Source: JANXQG01 sp037147235 (GTDB taxonomy: Bacteria; Planctomycetota; Planctomycetia; Pirellulales; Thermoguttaceae). From it: a DNA stretch of 24,002 nt. The notes beneath the pieces are model-generated. The model searched no databases. It worked only from the letters and a program-made list of their open reading frames with translations, and had not been told where the DNA came from. Of this stretch, positions 23,724 to 24,002 are shown piece by piece. The position numbers and the translations under genes are program-made. Location: contig JBAWVO010000070.1 of assembly GCA_037147235.1 (NCBI GenBank), positions 1 through 24,002 of the forward strand. Reading direction: 5' to 3'. The stretch's first letter is position 1; every line of letters starts with the position of its first letter.

Positions 23724-23969
23724 ATGAAACCACGACCCGTGAAATTCCTTCTCGCCATCGCCCTGCTGGTGTCCATGCCATGTGCGCAGGCGGCAGACAC
23801 CGCCATCCCCCGGGGCAGTCCCACCACCACCCCAGGCACACTTCCCTCGCTTCCCGGCATCCCGAAGAACCCCAACGGCTTTCGCGCGTACAGCACACGC
23901 CTGAACTACACGAAAGAATGGGAAAAGCCGTGGCGGGTCGGTCCCTACTTTGGCGTTTTTATAAATTGA
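23724..23969 (+). CDS. Truncated secreted protein (signal peptide plus about 55 residues)
   Basis: ATG 23724 follows the previous stop by 4 nt. The 81-residue product has a Sec leader (KFLLAIALLVSMPCAQA), a Ser/Thr/Pro/Gly-rich linker and then LNYTKEWEKPWRVGPY. That looks like the first strand of a larger extracellular domain and not like a complete small protein. The last residues (FGVFIN) read out of the domain into AT-rich sequence and stop just before an inverted repeat. The likely explanation is truncation by an insertion or rearrangement at about 23950. A genuine short secreted peptide is possible but less convincing. The rest of the product cannot be judged because the window ends 33 nt later. 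Confidence 0.5.
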   Translation: MKPRPVKFLLAIALLVSMPCAQAADTAIPRGSPTTTPGTLPSLPGIPKNPNGFRAYSTRLNYTKEWEKPWRVGPYFGVFIN

Positions 23970-23989
23970 CCTGTCTGCGCTCAGGTCAA
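23966..23989. repeat. Perfect 8-bp inverted repeat (hairpin) at truncation point
   Basis: TTGACCTG and its exact complement CAGGTCAA are separated by 8 nt, directly after an AT-rich TTTTTATAAA stretch and overlapping the end of the truncated last frame. It lacks the 3' T-run of an intrinsic terminator on the + strand. Read on the - strand, the hairpin is followed by an A/T stretch whose complement (TTTATAAAAA) is only weakly terminator-like. It could be the end of a mobile element. Confidence 0.4.
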
Positions 23990-24002
23990 CTGCCCCATCG
24001 GC

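Overview
The window is about 24 kb of fairly GC-rich bacterial DNA in which every supported gene lies on the + strand. It reads as one long, tightly packed set of exported carbohydrate-active enzymes. Secreted FG-GAP/VCBS proteins, Tat-exported Gfo/Idh/MocA oxidoreductases, a hydrazine-synthase-alpha-like (HzsA-like) c-type cytochrome and heptameric low-complexity spacers together suggest the PVC superphylum, most likely Planctomycetota and less likely Verrucomicrobiota, Lentisphaerota or Kiritimatiellota. This is inferred from protein families; there is no rRNA or other marker gene.

Layout: (1) 1-1302, probable tail of a GH29 alpha-L-fucosidase joined to an FG-GAP/VCBS propeller, cut by the window edge. 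(2) 1313-3598, GH95-like (alpha/alpha)6 glycosidase. (3) 3621-5258, sialate O-acetylesterase-type SGNH esterase. (4) 5278-7092, Tat-exported probable TIM-barrel protein. (5) 7137-9308, HzsA-like protein with two CXXCH haem sites. (6) 9309-9510, an orphan signal peptide and a heptad array. (7) 9511-13905, beta-helix + F5/8 type C + GH78 rhamnosidase fusion. (8) 13908-16696, a GH106 rhamnosidase split into two frames. (9) 16693-20673, a second GH95-like enzyme fused to a beta-helix. (10) 20691-20804, the remnant 3' end of a second esterase gene. (11) 20824-22011, Tat-exported Gfo/Idh/MocA oxidoreductase. (12) 22097-23719, Tat-exported helical protein of unknown family. (13) 23724-23969, a truncated secreted protein followed by a hairpin.

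The enzymes fit stepwise breakdown of an acetylated, fucose- and rhamnose-containing polysaccharide (rhamnogalacturonan-like or an algal/EPS glycan) outside the cytoplasm. GH29/GH95-like enzymes would remove fucose or a related sugar, GH78 and GH106 rhamnose, and the SGNH esterase acetyl groups, while the beta-helix domains bind or cut the backbone. The Tat-exported oxidoreductase and the dihaem protein hint at periplasmic redox chemistry on released sugars, but this is inference. No transporter, regulator or sulfatase is present, and no tRNA, rRNA or CRISPR array was seen.

The most notable result is an internal cassette duplication. The 3' end of the first GH95-like gene recurs at the end of that domain in the second one. 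The 3' end of the esterase plus the Tat leader of its downstream neighbour recurs before the oxidoreductase. Between these matching flanks, copy 1 carries the esterase and copy 2 a beta-helix fused in frame to GH95. This looks like module exchange. The broken GH106, the orphan signal peptide and the truncated last gene also point to active rearrangement.
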